Shown here: piece by piece, positions 8,591 to 16,150 of the stretch
Position numbering within the stretch: position 1 is the first letter of the stretch
Layout: each line of letters begins with the position of its first letter
Assembly (NCBI RefSeq): GCF_001422405.1
Contig: NZ_LMMV01000009.1
Span: forward strand, 1 to 37,830
DNA from: Pseudorhodoferax sp. Leaf267
GTDB taxonomy: Bacteria; Pseudomonadota; Gammaproteobacteria; Burkholderiales; Burkholderiaceae_C
Direction: 5' to 3'
DNA: 37,830 nucleotides
Notes under the pieces: generated by a model
What the model was told of the DNA's origin: nothing
The model's database searches: none
Seen by the model: the letters and a program-made list of their open reading frames with translations, nothing else
Translations under genes and position numbers: made by a program

Positions 8591-8610
8591 TGATTAGTCA
8601 GGTTGATAGG
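8591..8610 (+). promoter_or_regulatory. Second copy of the motif found at 3038
   Basis: TGATTAGTCAGGTTGATAGG matches 16 of 20 bases of the site at 3038-3057. It lies in the 221-base gap between the first MFS operon and the DUF6152 gene. The recurrence suggests that both transcription units answer to the same regulator, most simply the LysR protein at 2005-2901. A weaker match at 9907-9922 was not accepted. Confidence 0.45.
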
Positions 8611-8715
8611 TCTTAGAAGTTCCCCTGCGCTACTCAAGTTTGCCCGCATGCGCCACCATCCAGAGTCGCGCCCATGCCCGGCAAACATCGCCCCGCCCGT
8701 CTGGCGGCACCACCC

Positions 8716-9303
8716 ATGAAAGCAATGAGAAAAGAGATGGCAACTACCGACAGCAGCGCGTGTGGCAACCAAGGCCTGTCGCTCAGGCGTCGGGGCTTGA
8801 TCCTCGGCGCTGCTGCGCGCGCACCGCTACCGCTGGGCTCGCTTCTGGCGGCCCTGCCGGCGTTCGCGCACCACGGGTGGCCTGGCTTCGACACCGCCCA
8901 GCTGGTCTACATCGCGGGCACTGTGTCCTCGAACGGGGTCTGGGGCAATCCGCATTCACTTTTCGATGTCGTCATCGACGGCAACCTGCCGGCCCACACG
9001 CCGGAGTTGGCGATTCCTAAGGAGTTGCAAGACCCCGAGGACAGCGTCCGGGTCAAGGCCGCGCGCGCGTACAAGGGTCCGCACAATGAACTAGAGATCA
9101 TCATTGCGCCGCCGGCATGGTCGGGCAGGTGGGGCCTGGGCCGGGCGCTGAAGATCGGAGAGCGCTTCCAGGCGGTCGGCTACATCAATCGGTCAGACGA
9201 CAGCCTGTTTCGACCCGTCGTATTCTGGTACGGCAGTGACGCCGTTCCTGTGAACCAGGTGCTCGGCAACACGCTCCCGGTCCGCGCGCCGCTGCCCAGA
9301 TAG
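8716..9303 (+). CDS. DUF6152 family exported protein
   Basis: About 195 residues from the ATG at 8716; an ATG at 8737 with GAG-rich sequence before it is equally possible. The N-terminus carries LRRRGLILGAAA followed by a hydrophobic stretch and AFAHHG, a Tat-like signal with cleavage before the mature His-His-Gly-Trp. The HHGW start, AGTVSSNGVWGNPHS and the C-terminal FRPVVFWYGSD region fit DUF6152, small periplasmic proteins of unknown function. The downstream DUF6644 gene follows after 11 bases. Confidence 0.78.
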   Translation: MKAMRKEMATTDSSACGNQGLSLRRRGLILGAAARAPLPLGSLLAALPAFAHHGWPGFDTAQLVYIAGTVSSNGVWGNPHSLFDVVIDGNLPAHTPELAIPKELQDPEDSVRVKAARAYKGPHNELEIIIAPPAWSGRWGLGRALKIGERFQAVGYINRSDDSLFRPVVFWYGSDAVPVNQVLGNTLPVRAPLPR

Positions 9304-9314
9304 GCCCCGCACAG

Positions 9315-9800
9315 ATGCTGGACACTTTGCTGGAGCTATTGCAGGGATCCGCGCTCGGAGAAGCGGTGCGCAATGCCAGGTTCGTCTATCCCTTGCTCGA
9401 GGCCAGCCACATCCTTGGAATCGCGCTTCTGGTCGGCCCGGCTTTCACCTTCGACCTGCGGTTGCTGGGCATCGGGCGGCGCGTCGTGTCCGTCACCACA
9501 GCCGCGCGCGTTCTGCTGCCAATTTCACACCTCGGCTTCGCCATCGCCATCTGCACGGGGATCGCGCTGCTCAGCGCGCAGGCCACCGTGGTCGCCGAGA
9601 CCGGCGCGGCGCCGTGGAAGTTCGGCCTTTTGATACTCGCCTGCCTCAACGTGCTGATCTTTCACTGCGGCATTTACCGCCGCGTCGATGACTGGGCGGA
9701 TGGCGCGGTCACCCCGCTGGCGGCCCGCGTCGGCGCTGGCGTGTCACTCACCACCTGGACGGGCGCGACCTTCGCCGGCAGGCTCCTCGCCTATAGCTGA
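9315..9800 (+). CDS. DUF6644 family inner-membrane protein
   Basis: 161 residues with four to five hydrophobic segments. The pattern RFVYPLLEASHILGIALLVGPAFTFDLRLLG contains the His-bearing helix typical of DUF6644/DUF2214-like membrane proteins. No enzymatic motif is recognised. The conserved helix His raises the possibility of haem or metal binding, which is not shown. It follows DUF6152 by 11 bases. The two families often occur together, so a membrane protein with a periplasmic partner is likely. Confidence 0.78.
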   Translation: MLDTLLELLQGSALGEAVRNARFVYPLLEASHILGIALLVGPAFTFDLRLLGIGRRVVSVTTAARVLLPISHLGFAIAICTGIALLSAQATVVAETGAAPWKFGLLILACLNVLIFHCGIYRRVDDWADGAVTPLAARVGAGVSLTTWTGATFAGRLLAYS

Positions 9801-10006
9801 CCCCCGAGGTGCTGGCGTTGGCTCCAAGCCCCGATCCCTGGTGGCTCCGAAGGCCGCCGACATCGGCCATTGATAAGCACAGCGAATAGGCAATAGAAGC
9901 CGTCGTTGGCTAGTCAGATCGGCCTTCGCACGCGACCATCGACCGGCAGCCCTGCGGTAGACACCGCCTCGCTCGACATCCGCCACGACAGAGAACGGAG
10001 CATTCC

Positions 10007-10573
10007 ATGACGACCCAGGCAGGTCAGGCCTGTTCGGCCACTTTCTCCGCCCCACGCGGCACCGCGGCGCATCCCCCGCGCGCAGGCGGCGTGTTCGCCC
10101 CGCCGCTGTTGCGCGCACTGGGCCTGCTCTTGGGCCTGTTCGCCTTCGTCGGCAGCAGTGCAGCCCAGTCGGCAGCGCCAGTTGCTTCGAGTTCCACCGC
10201 GGCGCCAGCCGCCCAACCGGAGAAGTCCCGCATGTGGATGACCATCGGCGAACGCCGCTTCGCCTTCACCCTGGCCAACACCGAGGCCGCCCGCGCCTTC
10301 GCCTCGATGATGCCGCTCACGATCTACATGCCCGACCTGAACAGCAACGAGAAGCACGCAAAGCTGCCGAGGTCCTTGCCGACGAGCACCACGCGGCCCG
10401 GCACGATCCGCAGCGGCGACCTCATGCTCTACGGGTCGGACACCCTCGTGGTCTTCTATTTGACGTTCGATTCGGCCTACTCGTACACGCGCTTGGGCAG
10501 TGTGGACGATCCAGCCGACCTGGCACAGGCGCTCGGCAAGGGCACTGCGCGGATCACGTTCACCAAGCGGTAA
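10007..10573 (+). CDS. Exported cyclophilin-like protein
   Basis: 188 residues with a Shine-Dalgarno GGAG 7 bases before the ATG. An unusually long N-terminal extension (about 30 residues) precedes a hydrophobic helix LLRALGLLLGLFAFVG and an Ala/Ser-rich linker, so it is an exported or anchored protein. From about residue 75 the domain is cyclophilin-like: MWMTIGERRFAFTLANTEAARAFASMMPLTIYM, then GDLMLYGSDTLVVFY and YSYTRLGSVDDPADLAQAL. It is a secreted counterpart of the cytoplasmic protein at 750. The function is unknown; the MFS gene follows after 73 bases. Confidence 0.78.
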   Translation: MTTQAGQACSATFSAPRGTAAHPPRAGGVFAPPLLRALGLLLGLFAFVGSSAAQSAAPVASSSTAAPAAQPEKSRMWMTIGERRFAFTLANTEAARAFASMMPLTIYMPDLNSNEKHAKLPRSLPTSTTRPGTIRSGDLMLYGSDTLVVFYLTFDSAYSYTRLGSVDDPADLAQALGKGTARITFTKR

Positions 10574-10646
10574 CGATGGTGCATTCGTTGACGCCCCTAG
10601 GTGGCGTGGATCGGCACGCCGCATCGACCGGAACCAGGCACACCCG

Positions 10647-11879
10647 ATGAGCGACGTACACCCTACGCCTTCGTCGTCGACCAACGGGTCTTGCGGCAAA
10701 CAGAACGGACGCTTCCCGCTCATGGGCCTGCTGGCGCTGTCGACAACCGCATTCCTGACCATCCTGACCGAGACCATGCCCGCCGCCGTGCTGCCGGCGA
10801 TGGCCGACAGCCTGGACCAGTCGGCAACCGGCATCGGCCAGCTCGTGTCCGTCTACGCGCTGGCCTCGGCGGCAGCCGCCATCCCGATGGTGGCGCTCAC
10901 CAGAGCCGTTCCGCGCAGGCTGCTCTACATCGCTCTCGTGCTGGCCTTCACGGTTGCGAACACCATCACTGCCCTGTCCAGCTCCTACCCGCTGACCGTC
11001 GCCTCGCGCGTGGTGGCCGGCCTCGCTGCGGGTGTTGTCTGGCCAGTGATCTGCGGCTATGCCATCCGGCTGGTCGACACCAGGGACATGGGGCGCGCAC
11101 TGGCAATCACCCTGGCCGGCAGCACGGTCGCCATGGTGGCGGGCCTGCCGCTGGGAAGCCTGCTGGGTTCATGGCTCGGCTGGCGTTTCAGCTACGGACT
11201 GCTCTCCCTGTTGTCGGTGCTGGTCGTCATCTGGGTCATCATGGTGGTGCCACCGGCGCCGGGTGAACGTGGCCGGAACATGCCACGGGTCGGCCAGGTC
11301 TTGCGACTCCCTGGACTGCGCCCCATCCTGCTGGCAACGCTCTTCGGAATCGTCGCGCACTACACCCTGTACACCTACATGGCACCGCTGTCCGCCGCGC
11401 TCGGGCTGCCGGGCGGCACAACGCAAGGCCTGCTGCTATTCGGCGCCGGGGCGCTCGTCGGCGTCGTGTTGGCTGGTCGCCTGGTGGATGCCAGTCTGCG
11501 CCGCATGGCCATCGGTGCACTGCTGCTCGCGGCATTGACGACGGTGGCGCTGATGGCCGGTCTGCCCCCTGCATTGGCGAGCGTGGTGCTGTTGCTCTGG
11601 GGCGCATCGTTCGGCGGCCTGCCGACGCTTTTTCAGTCCGCCACTGCACGGGTGACAGGCACCAGCGCGGAACTCGGCACCGCCATGCTGACCACCATCT
11701 ACAACATCGGCATCTTCGGCGGCGGAGCGATTGGCGGCCTGGCGATTGGCATCCATGGCGTCGGCAGTCTCGGCCTCATCGCAGGCTTCGCCCTCTGCGT
11801 GGCGCTGGTCATCGTGCTGCAAAGCAGCCAGCATGCGTTTCCGCGCGCGCTTGCTGCAACAGCCGAGTGCGCAGCATGA
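10647..11879 (+). CDS. MFS exporter, AraJ/YdhP-like (DHA1 family)
   Basis: 410 residues. The ATG at 10647 gives a short Ser-rich cytoplasmic tail before helix 1 (MGLLALSTTAFLTILTETMPAAVLPAM). About 12 hydrophobic helices are visible. The motif GVVWPVICGYAIRLV and the GGGAIGGLAIG stretch in the eleventh helix resemble AraJ/YdhP-type sugar or drug exporters. The substrate is unknown. It is the last gene before the 240-base gap in front of the molybdenum enzyme genes. Confidence 0.87.
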   Translation: MSDVHPTPSSSTNGSCGKQNGRFPLMGLLALSTTAFLTILTETMPAAVLPAMADSLDQSATGIGQLVSVYALASAAAAIPMVALTRAVPRRLLYIALVLAFTVANTITALSSSYPLTVASRVVAGLAAGVVWPVICGYAIRLVDTRDMGRALAITLAGSTVAMVAGLPLGSLLGSWLGWRFSYGLLSLLSVLVVIWVIMVVPPAPGERGRNMPRVGQVLRLPGLRPILLATLFGIVAHYTLYTYMAPLSAALGLPGGTTQGLLLFGAGALVGVVLAGRLVDASLRRMAIGALLLAALTTVALMAGLPPALASVVLLLWGASFGGLPTLFQSATARVTGTSAELGTAMLTTIYNIGIFGGGAIGGLAIGIHGVGSLGLIAGFALCVALVIVLQSSQHAFPRALAATAECAA

Positions 11880-12119
11880 ACGGTCGTTCTCCAGGGCCGC
11901 AGCAGCTTCTTGCCAGTCCAGCCGCCGGCCGGGCGCGTTGCGGGGTTCAGCAACGACCGCCGACACGCTTGATTCCAGGGACCGGCGTTGCCAACGCTGC
12001 CCTGCCCCTACATGCACCGCAACGTGAAAAGACCGGGGTCACCGGACTGCAGCGCATGCCATTGCCCTTGCGGGCGCGTCAACCGCCAACGCCTTGAGCG
12101 TTAAAGAAAGGACCCCACG

Positions 12120-12941
12120 ATGAAATACCCCATCGAGACCGACCCGCCGGTCGAGCTGAGCGCTGACGAAGCAGCGCTTCTGAAAGAAATGCCCGAGTTG
12201 GATGGTGTGGGCCAGTCGCGGCGCACCTTCATGATCAACTCCGCCGCAGGCGGCGTTGGCGTGTTCGCGGCGAACCTGCTGGCTCAAGAGGCTGCATTGG
12301 CCCAGTTGCCGCTTGCCGAGGGTGCTGCCGTGGCCCCTATCAAGGCCCAGAACGTCGTCAAGGTGGTCTTTCAGGTCAACGGTGTGCAGCAGACCCTGGA
12401 ACTCGATTCCCGTGTGGTTCTGCTCGACGCCCTGCGGGAGCGCTTGGCGATGACTGGATCGAAGAAGGGCTGCGATCAAGGCCAGTGCGGCGCCTGCACG
12501 GTACTGGTGGACGGCCAGCGTGTGCTGTCCTGCCTCACCCTGGCAGCGACGCTCGAAGGGCGAGAAGTCACAACCATCGAAGGGCTGGCCCAGGGCGATC
12601 AACTCCATCCGGTGCAGGCCGCCTTTATCAAGCACGATGGCTTCCAGTGTGGCTACTGCACGCCGGGACAGATCTGCTCGGCCGTCGGTCTGCTTGGCGA
12701 AGCCCGTCGAGGCGACGTCAGCCACGTCACCGCCGACGTTCGCAAGACGACCACACGCCTGACGGACGATGAGATCCGCGAGCGCATGAGCGGCAACATC
12801 TGCCGCTGCGGCGCCTACCCCGGCATCGTCGCCGCCGTGCAGGAGGCGCACTCGGGCCGCCAAACCGCCCAGACCTGGGGATTCGCCACCGAAACGCAAC
12901 TGGCGTCGGCACGATTGGAGGATGGCCATGAGACCGTTTGA
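12120..12941 (+). CDS. paoA: Aldehyde oxidoreductase [2Fe-2S] subunit, PaoA-type, Tat signal
   Basis: 273 residues, with AAGAAAGGA before the ATG. A twin-arginine motif SRRTFM lies at residues 33-38, followed by a hydrophobic segment; the Tat signal carries the whole folded complex to the periplasm. Two [2Fe-2S] domains follow. The plant-ferredoxin type has Cys in GCDQGQCGACTVL and VLSC. The helical type has Cys in FQCGYCTPGQ and GNICRCGAY. Order and length match E. coli PaoA (YagT), which passes electrons from the molybdenum site. It overlaps the FAD-subunit gene by 14 bases. The aldehyde substrate is unknown. Confidence 0.92.
   Translation: MKYPIETDPPVELSADEAALLKEMPELDGVGQSRRTFMINSAAGGVGVFAANLLAQEAALAQLPLAEGAAVAPIKAQNVVKVVFQVNGVQQTLELDSRVVLLDALRERLAMTGSKKGCDQGQCGACTVLVDGQRVLSCLTLAATLEGREVTTIEGLAQGDQLHPVQAAFIKHDGFQCGYCTPGQICSAVGLLGEARRGDVSHVTADVRKTTTRLTDDEIRERMSGNICRCGAYPGIVAAVQEAHSGRQTAQTWGFATETQLASARLEDGHETV
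12917..12921 (+). promoter_or_regulatory. Ribosome binding site fixing the FAD-subunit start
   Basis: GGAGG lies inside the 3' end of the iron-sulphur gene. Two in-frame ATGs follow, at 12922 and 12928. Only the second has workable spacing (6 bases), and it gives a protein beginning MRPFEY, close to E. coli PaoB MKAFTY. The start at 12928 is therefore preferred. Confidence 0.8.
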
Positions 12942-13920
12942 GTATGTACGCGCGGCCGATGCCGCTTCCAGCGTCGCCGCAGTAGCGAGCGTTCCGGGCG
13001 CGAAGTTTCTCGCCGGCGGGTCCAACCTTGTGGATTTGATGAAGGAAGACATCGAGCGGCCCACCCGCCTGGTGGACATCCGGCAGTTGCCGCTGCGGCA
13101 GATCCAGCGCAGCCGTGCTGGCCTGTCGTTGGGCGCACTCGCCACGAACACCGAAACCGCCAACCATCCACTGATCCGCGAGAACTACCCGCTGCTGACG
13201 CAGGCCATCGTCGCAGGTGCCTCGGGGCAGTTGCGCAATATGGCGACCAATGGCGGCAACCTTCTGCAGCGCACCCGGTGCAATTACTTCTACGACACCG
13301 CTACGCCGTGCAACAAGCGCGAACCCGGTACTGGCTGCGGTGCGCGCGACGGACTGAACAAGATCCACGCTGTCCTCGGTGGGAGCGAAGCGTGTGTGGC
13401 GACCTACCCGGGAGACATGGCCAACGCGCTGTATGCGCTGGACGCCAACGTGCGAGTGCGTGCGACTGACGGACGCGAGCGACTGATCCCGATCGTCGAC
13501 TTTCACCGCCTGCCGGGCGACACGCCGCAGCGCGACAACAACCTCGAGCACGGTGAGTTGATTCTTGCCATCGAATTGCCGGTCGCCACAGCGGAGTTCG
13601 CCCGCCACTCGCATTACCTCAAAGTTCGCGATCGGACTTCCTACGCCTTCGCGATGGTCTCCGTCGCCGCCGCGCTGCAACTCGACGGCACCACCATTCG
13701 CCAGGCGCGCGTGGTGCTGGGCAGCGTTGCGCACAAACCCTGGCGTAGCGCGGAGGCAGAGGCAGTGCTGGTCGGCCGCCGAGCCAGCGAGGACACGTTC
13801 CGTCAGGCTGCGCAAGCCGCGATGCGCGATGCCCGCCCATTGGCCCACAACACCTACAAGGTGGAACTGGGACAGCGATCTGTTGTGCGTGCACTGATGC
13901 GCGCTTCGAAACTGGCTTGA
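12928..13920 (+). CDS. paoB: Aldehyde oxidoreductase FAD / [4Fe-4S] subunit, PaoB-type
   Basis: 330 residues. The FAD-binding segment PGAKFLAGGSNLVDLMK is near the N-terminus and GASGQLRNMATNGGNLLQRTRC follows. Four Cys (in RTRC, TPC, TGC and SEAC, about residues 117-157) match the insertion that binds an extra [4Fe-4S] cluster in E. coli PaoB; ordinary xanthine-dehydrogenase FAD subunits lack it. This makes the PaoABC assignment firm. It transfers electrons from the iron-sulphur subunit to an acceptor in the periplasm. It lies between the iron-sulphur and molybdenum subunit genes. Confidence 0.93.
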   Translation: MRPFEYVRAADAASSVAAVASVPGAKFLAGGSNLVDLMKEDIERPTRLVDIRQLPLRQIQRSRAGLSLGALATNTETANHPLIRENYPLLTQAIVAGASGQLRNMATNGGNLLQRTRCNYFYDTATPCNKREPGTGCGARDGLNKIHAVLGGSEACVATYPGDMANALYALDANVRVRATDGRERLIPIVDFHRLPGDTPQRDNNLEHGELILAIELPVATAEFARHSHYLKVRDRTSYAFAMVSVAAALQLDGTTIRQARVVLGSVAHKPWRSAEAEAVLVGRRASEDTFRQAAQAAMRDARPLAHNTYKVELGQRSVVRALMRASKLA

Positions 13921-13937
13921 GCGGAAGGAAAATAACC

Positions 13938-16124
13938 ATGGCACGCTATCTTGGAAAAGAAACGACCCGCGTTGACGGGATCGCCAAAGTTACGGGCAAG
14001 GCCAAGTACACGGCCGAGTTCCAGATCCCGCACGTCGCCTACGGATTCATCGTGCTGAGCACGGTGGCCAAGGGACGGATCACCACCATCGACACCCGTG
14101 AAGCCGAACAGGCCGCAGGGGTGCTGCGCGTTTTCACCCATCTCAACGCGGGCCGCTTGGGAAAGGCGCCGGCTGCCGGCGCGCCGCCGCAGTGGTCATG
14201 GCCGCTGCAGTCGGATCGGGTGTTTTTCAGCGGGCAGCCGATCGCGCTGGTGGTCGCCGAGACCTACGAGCAGGCCCGGTATGCCGCACGGCTGGTCAAG
14301 GCCAGCTATCAAGCCGAATCGCACGTTACCGATCTGGAGGCGGTGTTGGACAAGGCGCAGCCTGCACCTCAGAACACCCCGGCCCGCGGTGATCCGTCGA
14401 GGGCACTGCAATCAGCGGCGATCAAGGTTGAAGCGGAATATCACATCCCGATCAACCACCACAATCCGATCGAACCGCACGCGGCCATCGCTTTCTGGGA
14501 GGGCGACCAGGTCACCATTTTCGACAAGACCCAGAACGTCTACGGCGTCCAGAACCACCTGGCCGAAGGCCTGGGCGTTTCGGCTGAGAAGATCCGCGTG
14601 ATCTCGCCTTTCGTCGGTGGCGCGTTCGGCTCCTCGTTGAAACCGAACTACTACCCGTCGTTGACTGCGATGGCCGCGCGCGAACTGAAGCGGCCCGTCA
14701 AGGTGGTCTTCACGCGCGCGCAGATGTTCACCGGACACGGCTATCGCCCGCAGACGATTCAGAAGGTCACGTTGGGCGCGGACCGCAGCGGCAAGCTGCA
14801 GGCCATGCTCCAGCAGGCATTCCACAACACCTCGTCCTTCGAGCCGTTCTCCGACAACACCACTGGCTTTCTCAAACAGGTGTACGCCTGCCCCAACCTC
14901 GACATGCCTCTGAAGGTCGCGGCAACCGATTTGTCGACGCCAACCTGGATGCGAGCACCCGGCGCAGTCAGCGGCATGTTCGCGTTGGAAAGCGCGATGG
15001 ACGAGTTGGCCTATGCACTGAAGATCGACCCGCTGCAGTTGCGTTTGATCAACTACGCGGAGGTCGACCCGGTCAGCGGCAAGCCCTTCTCCAGCAAGGC
15101 CCTGCGTGAGTGCTACCGACTGGGTGCCGAGAAGTTCGGCTGGAAGAACCGCAACCCGGAGCCGCGATCGATGCGCGACGGCAAACTGCTGGTCGGTTGG
15201 GGAATGGCATCGAGCGTCTGGGGCGCCATGCAGATGCCCGCGAGCGCGCGCGTTACTTTCCGCGCTGATGGCACCGCCAGCGTTGAGAGCGCGACCAGTG
15301 ACATCGGCCCTGGCACGTACACCGTGATGACCATGATTGCCGCTGAGTTTCTTGGGCTCCAGCTCGACCAGGTGAAATTCGAACTGGGCGACACGCGCCA
15401 GCCACAGGCGCCCGCGCAGGGCGGGTCGTGGACGACATCCAGCGTGGGTTCGGCGGTGCGCGGTGCTGCGTTGACCATCACGGCGAAGCTGCTGGAGTTG
15501 GCGAGCCGGGATGCAGTCTCCCCGCTGCGCGGTCTCGCTGCAGATGAGGTGGAGATGCTCGATGGTCGCCTGCGTGCCAAGAACGATTCATCACGTGCAG
15601 CCGACATTGCCGACGTCATGCGGCGCACCGGCACGAACGAGATCACGGAGGTCTACAACTCCACACCGTCGCCCGAGCGCGAGAATTACGCCTCGCTCGC
15701 CCATGGCGCACAGTTTGTCGAGGTCAAGATCGACCCCGACCTAGGCACCATTCGCGTGACTCGGGTGATCGAGATCACCGCCTGCGGCAAGATCCTCAAT
15801 CCGCTGGCCTCCCACAGCCAGGAGATCGGCGGCGTGGTGTGGGGCATTGGCATGGCGCTGGAAGAGGCGACCGAAGTCGATCATCGATCGGGTCGGTTTA
15901 TGAACGCAAACCTGCAGCACTACCACGTGCCCGTGAATGCCGACATCCACTCCATCGAGACCATCTTTGTCGAGGAGGACGACCTGATCGTCAATCCATT
16001 GGGGGTCAAGGGCATGGGTGAATTAGGCATGGTCGGGATCCCGGCCGCTATCGCCAATGCGGTGTACCACGCCACCGGCAAGCGCATCCGCCACCTGCCG
16101 ATCACTCCGGAAAAGCTCTTGTAA
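13938..16124 (+). CDS. paoC: Aldehyde oxidoreductase molybdenum-cofactor subunit, PaoC-type
   Basis: 728 residues, close to the 732 of E. coli PaoC. The start at 13938 (MARYLGKETTRVDG) is preceded by AAGGAAA. Visible landmarks are VDGIAKVTGKAKYTAEF at the N-terminus, the PFVGGAFGSS cofactor loop, and GVKGMGELGMVG, in which Glu at about residue 695 is the catalytic base of the xanthine oxidase family. It has no signal of its own and should be exported as cargo of the Tat-bearing subunit. It oxidises an aldehyde to the acid with water. No XdhC/PaoD-type maturation gene is in the window. Confidence 0.93.
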   Translation: MARYLGKETTRVDGIAKVTGKAKYTAEFQIPHVAYGFIVLSTVAKGRITTIDTREAEQAAGVLRVFTHLNAGRLGKAPAAGAPPQWSWPLQSDRVFFSGQPIALVVAETYEQARYAARLVKASYQAESHVTDLEAVLDKAQPAPQNTPARGDPSRALQSAAIKVEAEYHIPINHHNPIEPHAAIAFWEGDQVTIFDKTQNVYGVQNHLAEGLGVSAEKIRVISPFVGGAFGSSLKPNYYPSLTAMAARELKRPVKVVFTRAQMFTGHGYRPQTIQKVTLGADRSGKLQAMLQQAFHNTSSFEPFSDNTTGFLKQVYACPNLDMPLKVAATDLSTPTWMRAPGAVSGMFALESAMDELAYALKIDPLQLRLINYAEVDPVSGKPFSSKALRECYRLGAEKFGWKNRNPEPRSMRDGKLLVGWGMASSVWGAMQMPASARVTFRADGTASVESATSDIGPGTYTVMTMIAAEFLGLQLDQVKFELGDTRQPQAPAQGGSWTTSSVGSAVRGAALTITAKLLELASRDAVSPLRGLAADEVEMLDGRLRAKNDSSRAADIADVMRRTGTNEITEVYNSTPSPERENYASLAHGAQFVEVKIDPDLGTIRVTRVIEITACGKILNPLASHSQEIGGVVWGIGMALEEATEVDHRSGRFMNANLQHYHVPVNADIHSIETIFVEEDDLIVNPLGVKGMGELGMVGIPAAIANAVYHATGKRIRHLPITPEKLL

Positions 16125-16150
16125 CCCCACCCCACACGGCGACGCACCCC

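Noticed and set aside
9907-9922. Third copy of the TGATTAGT motif before the exported cyclophilin-like gene
   Set aside because: Only about 11 of 16 bases match and no inverted repeat accompanies it.
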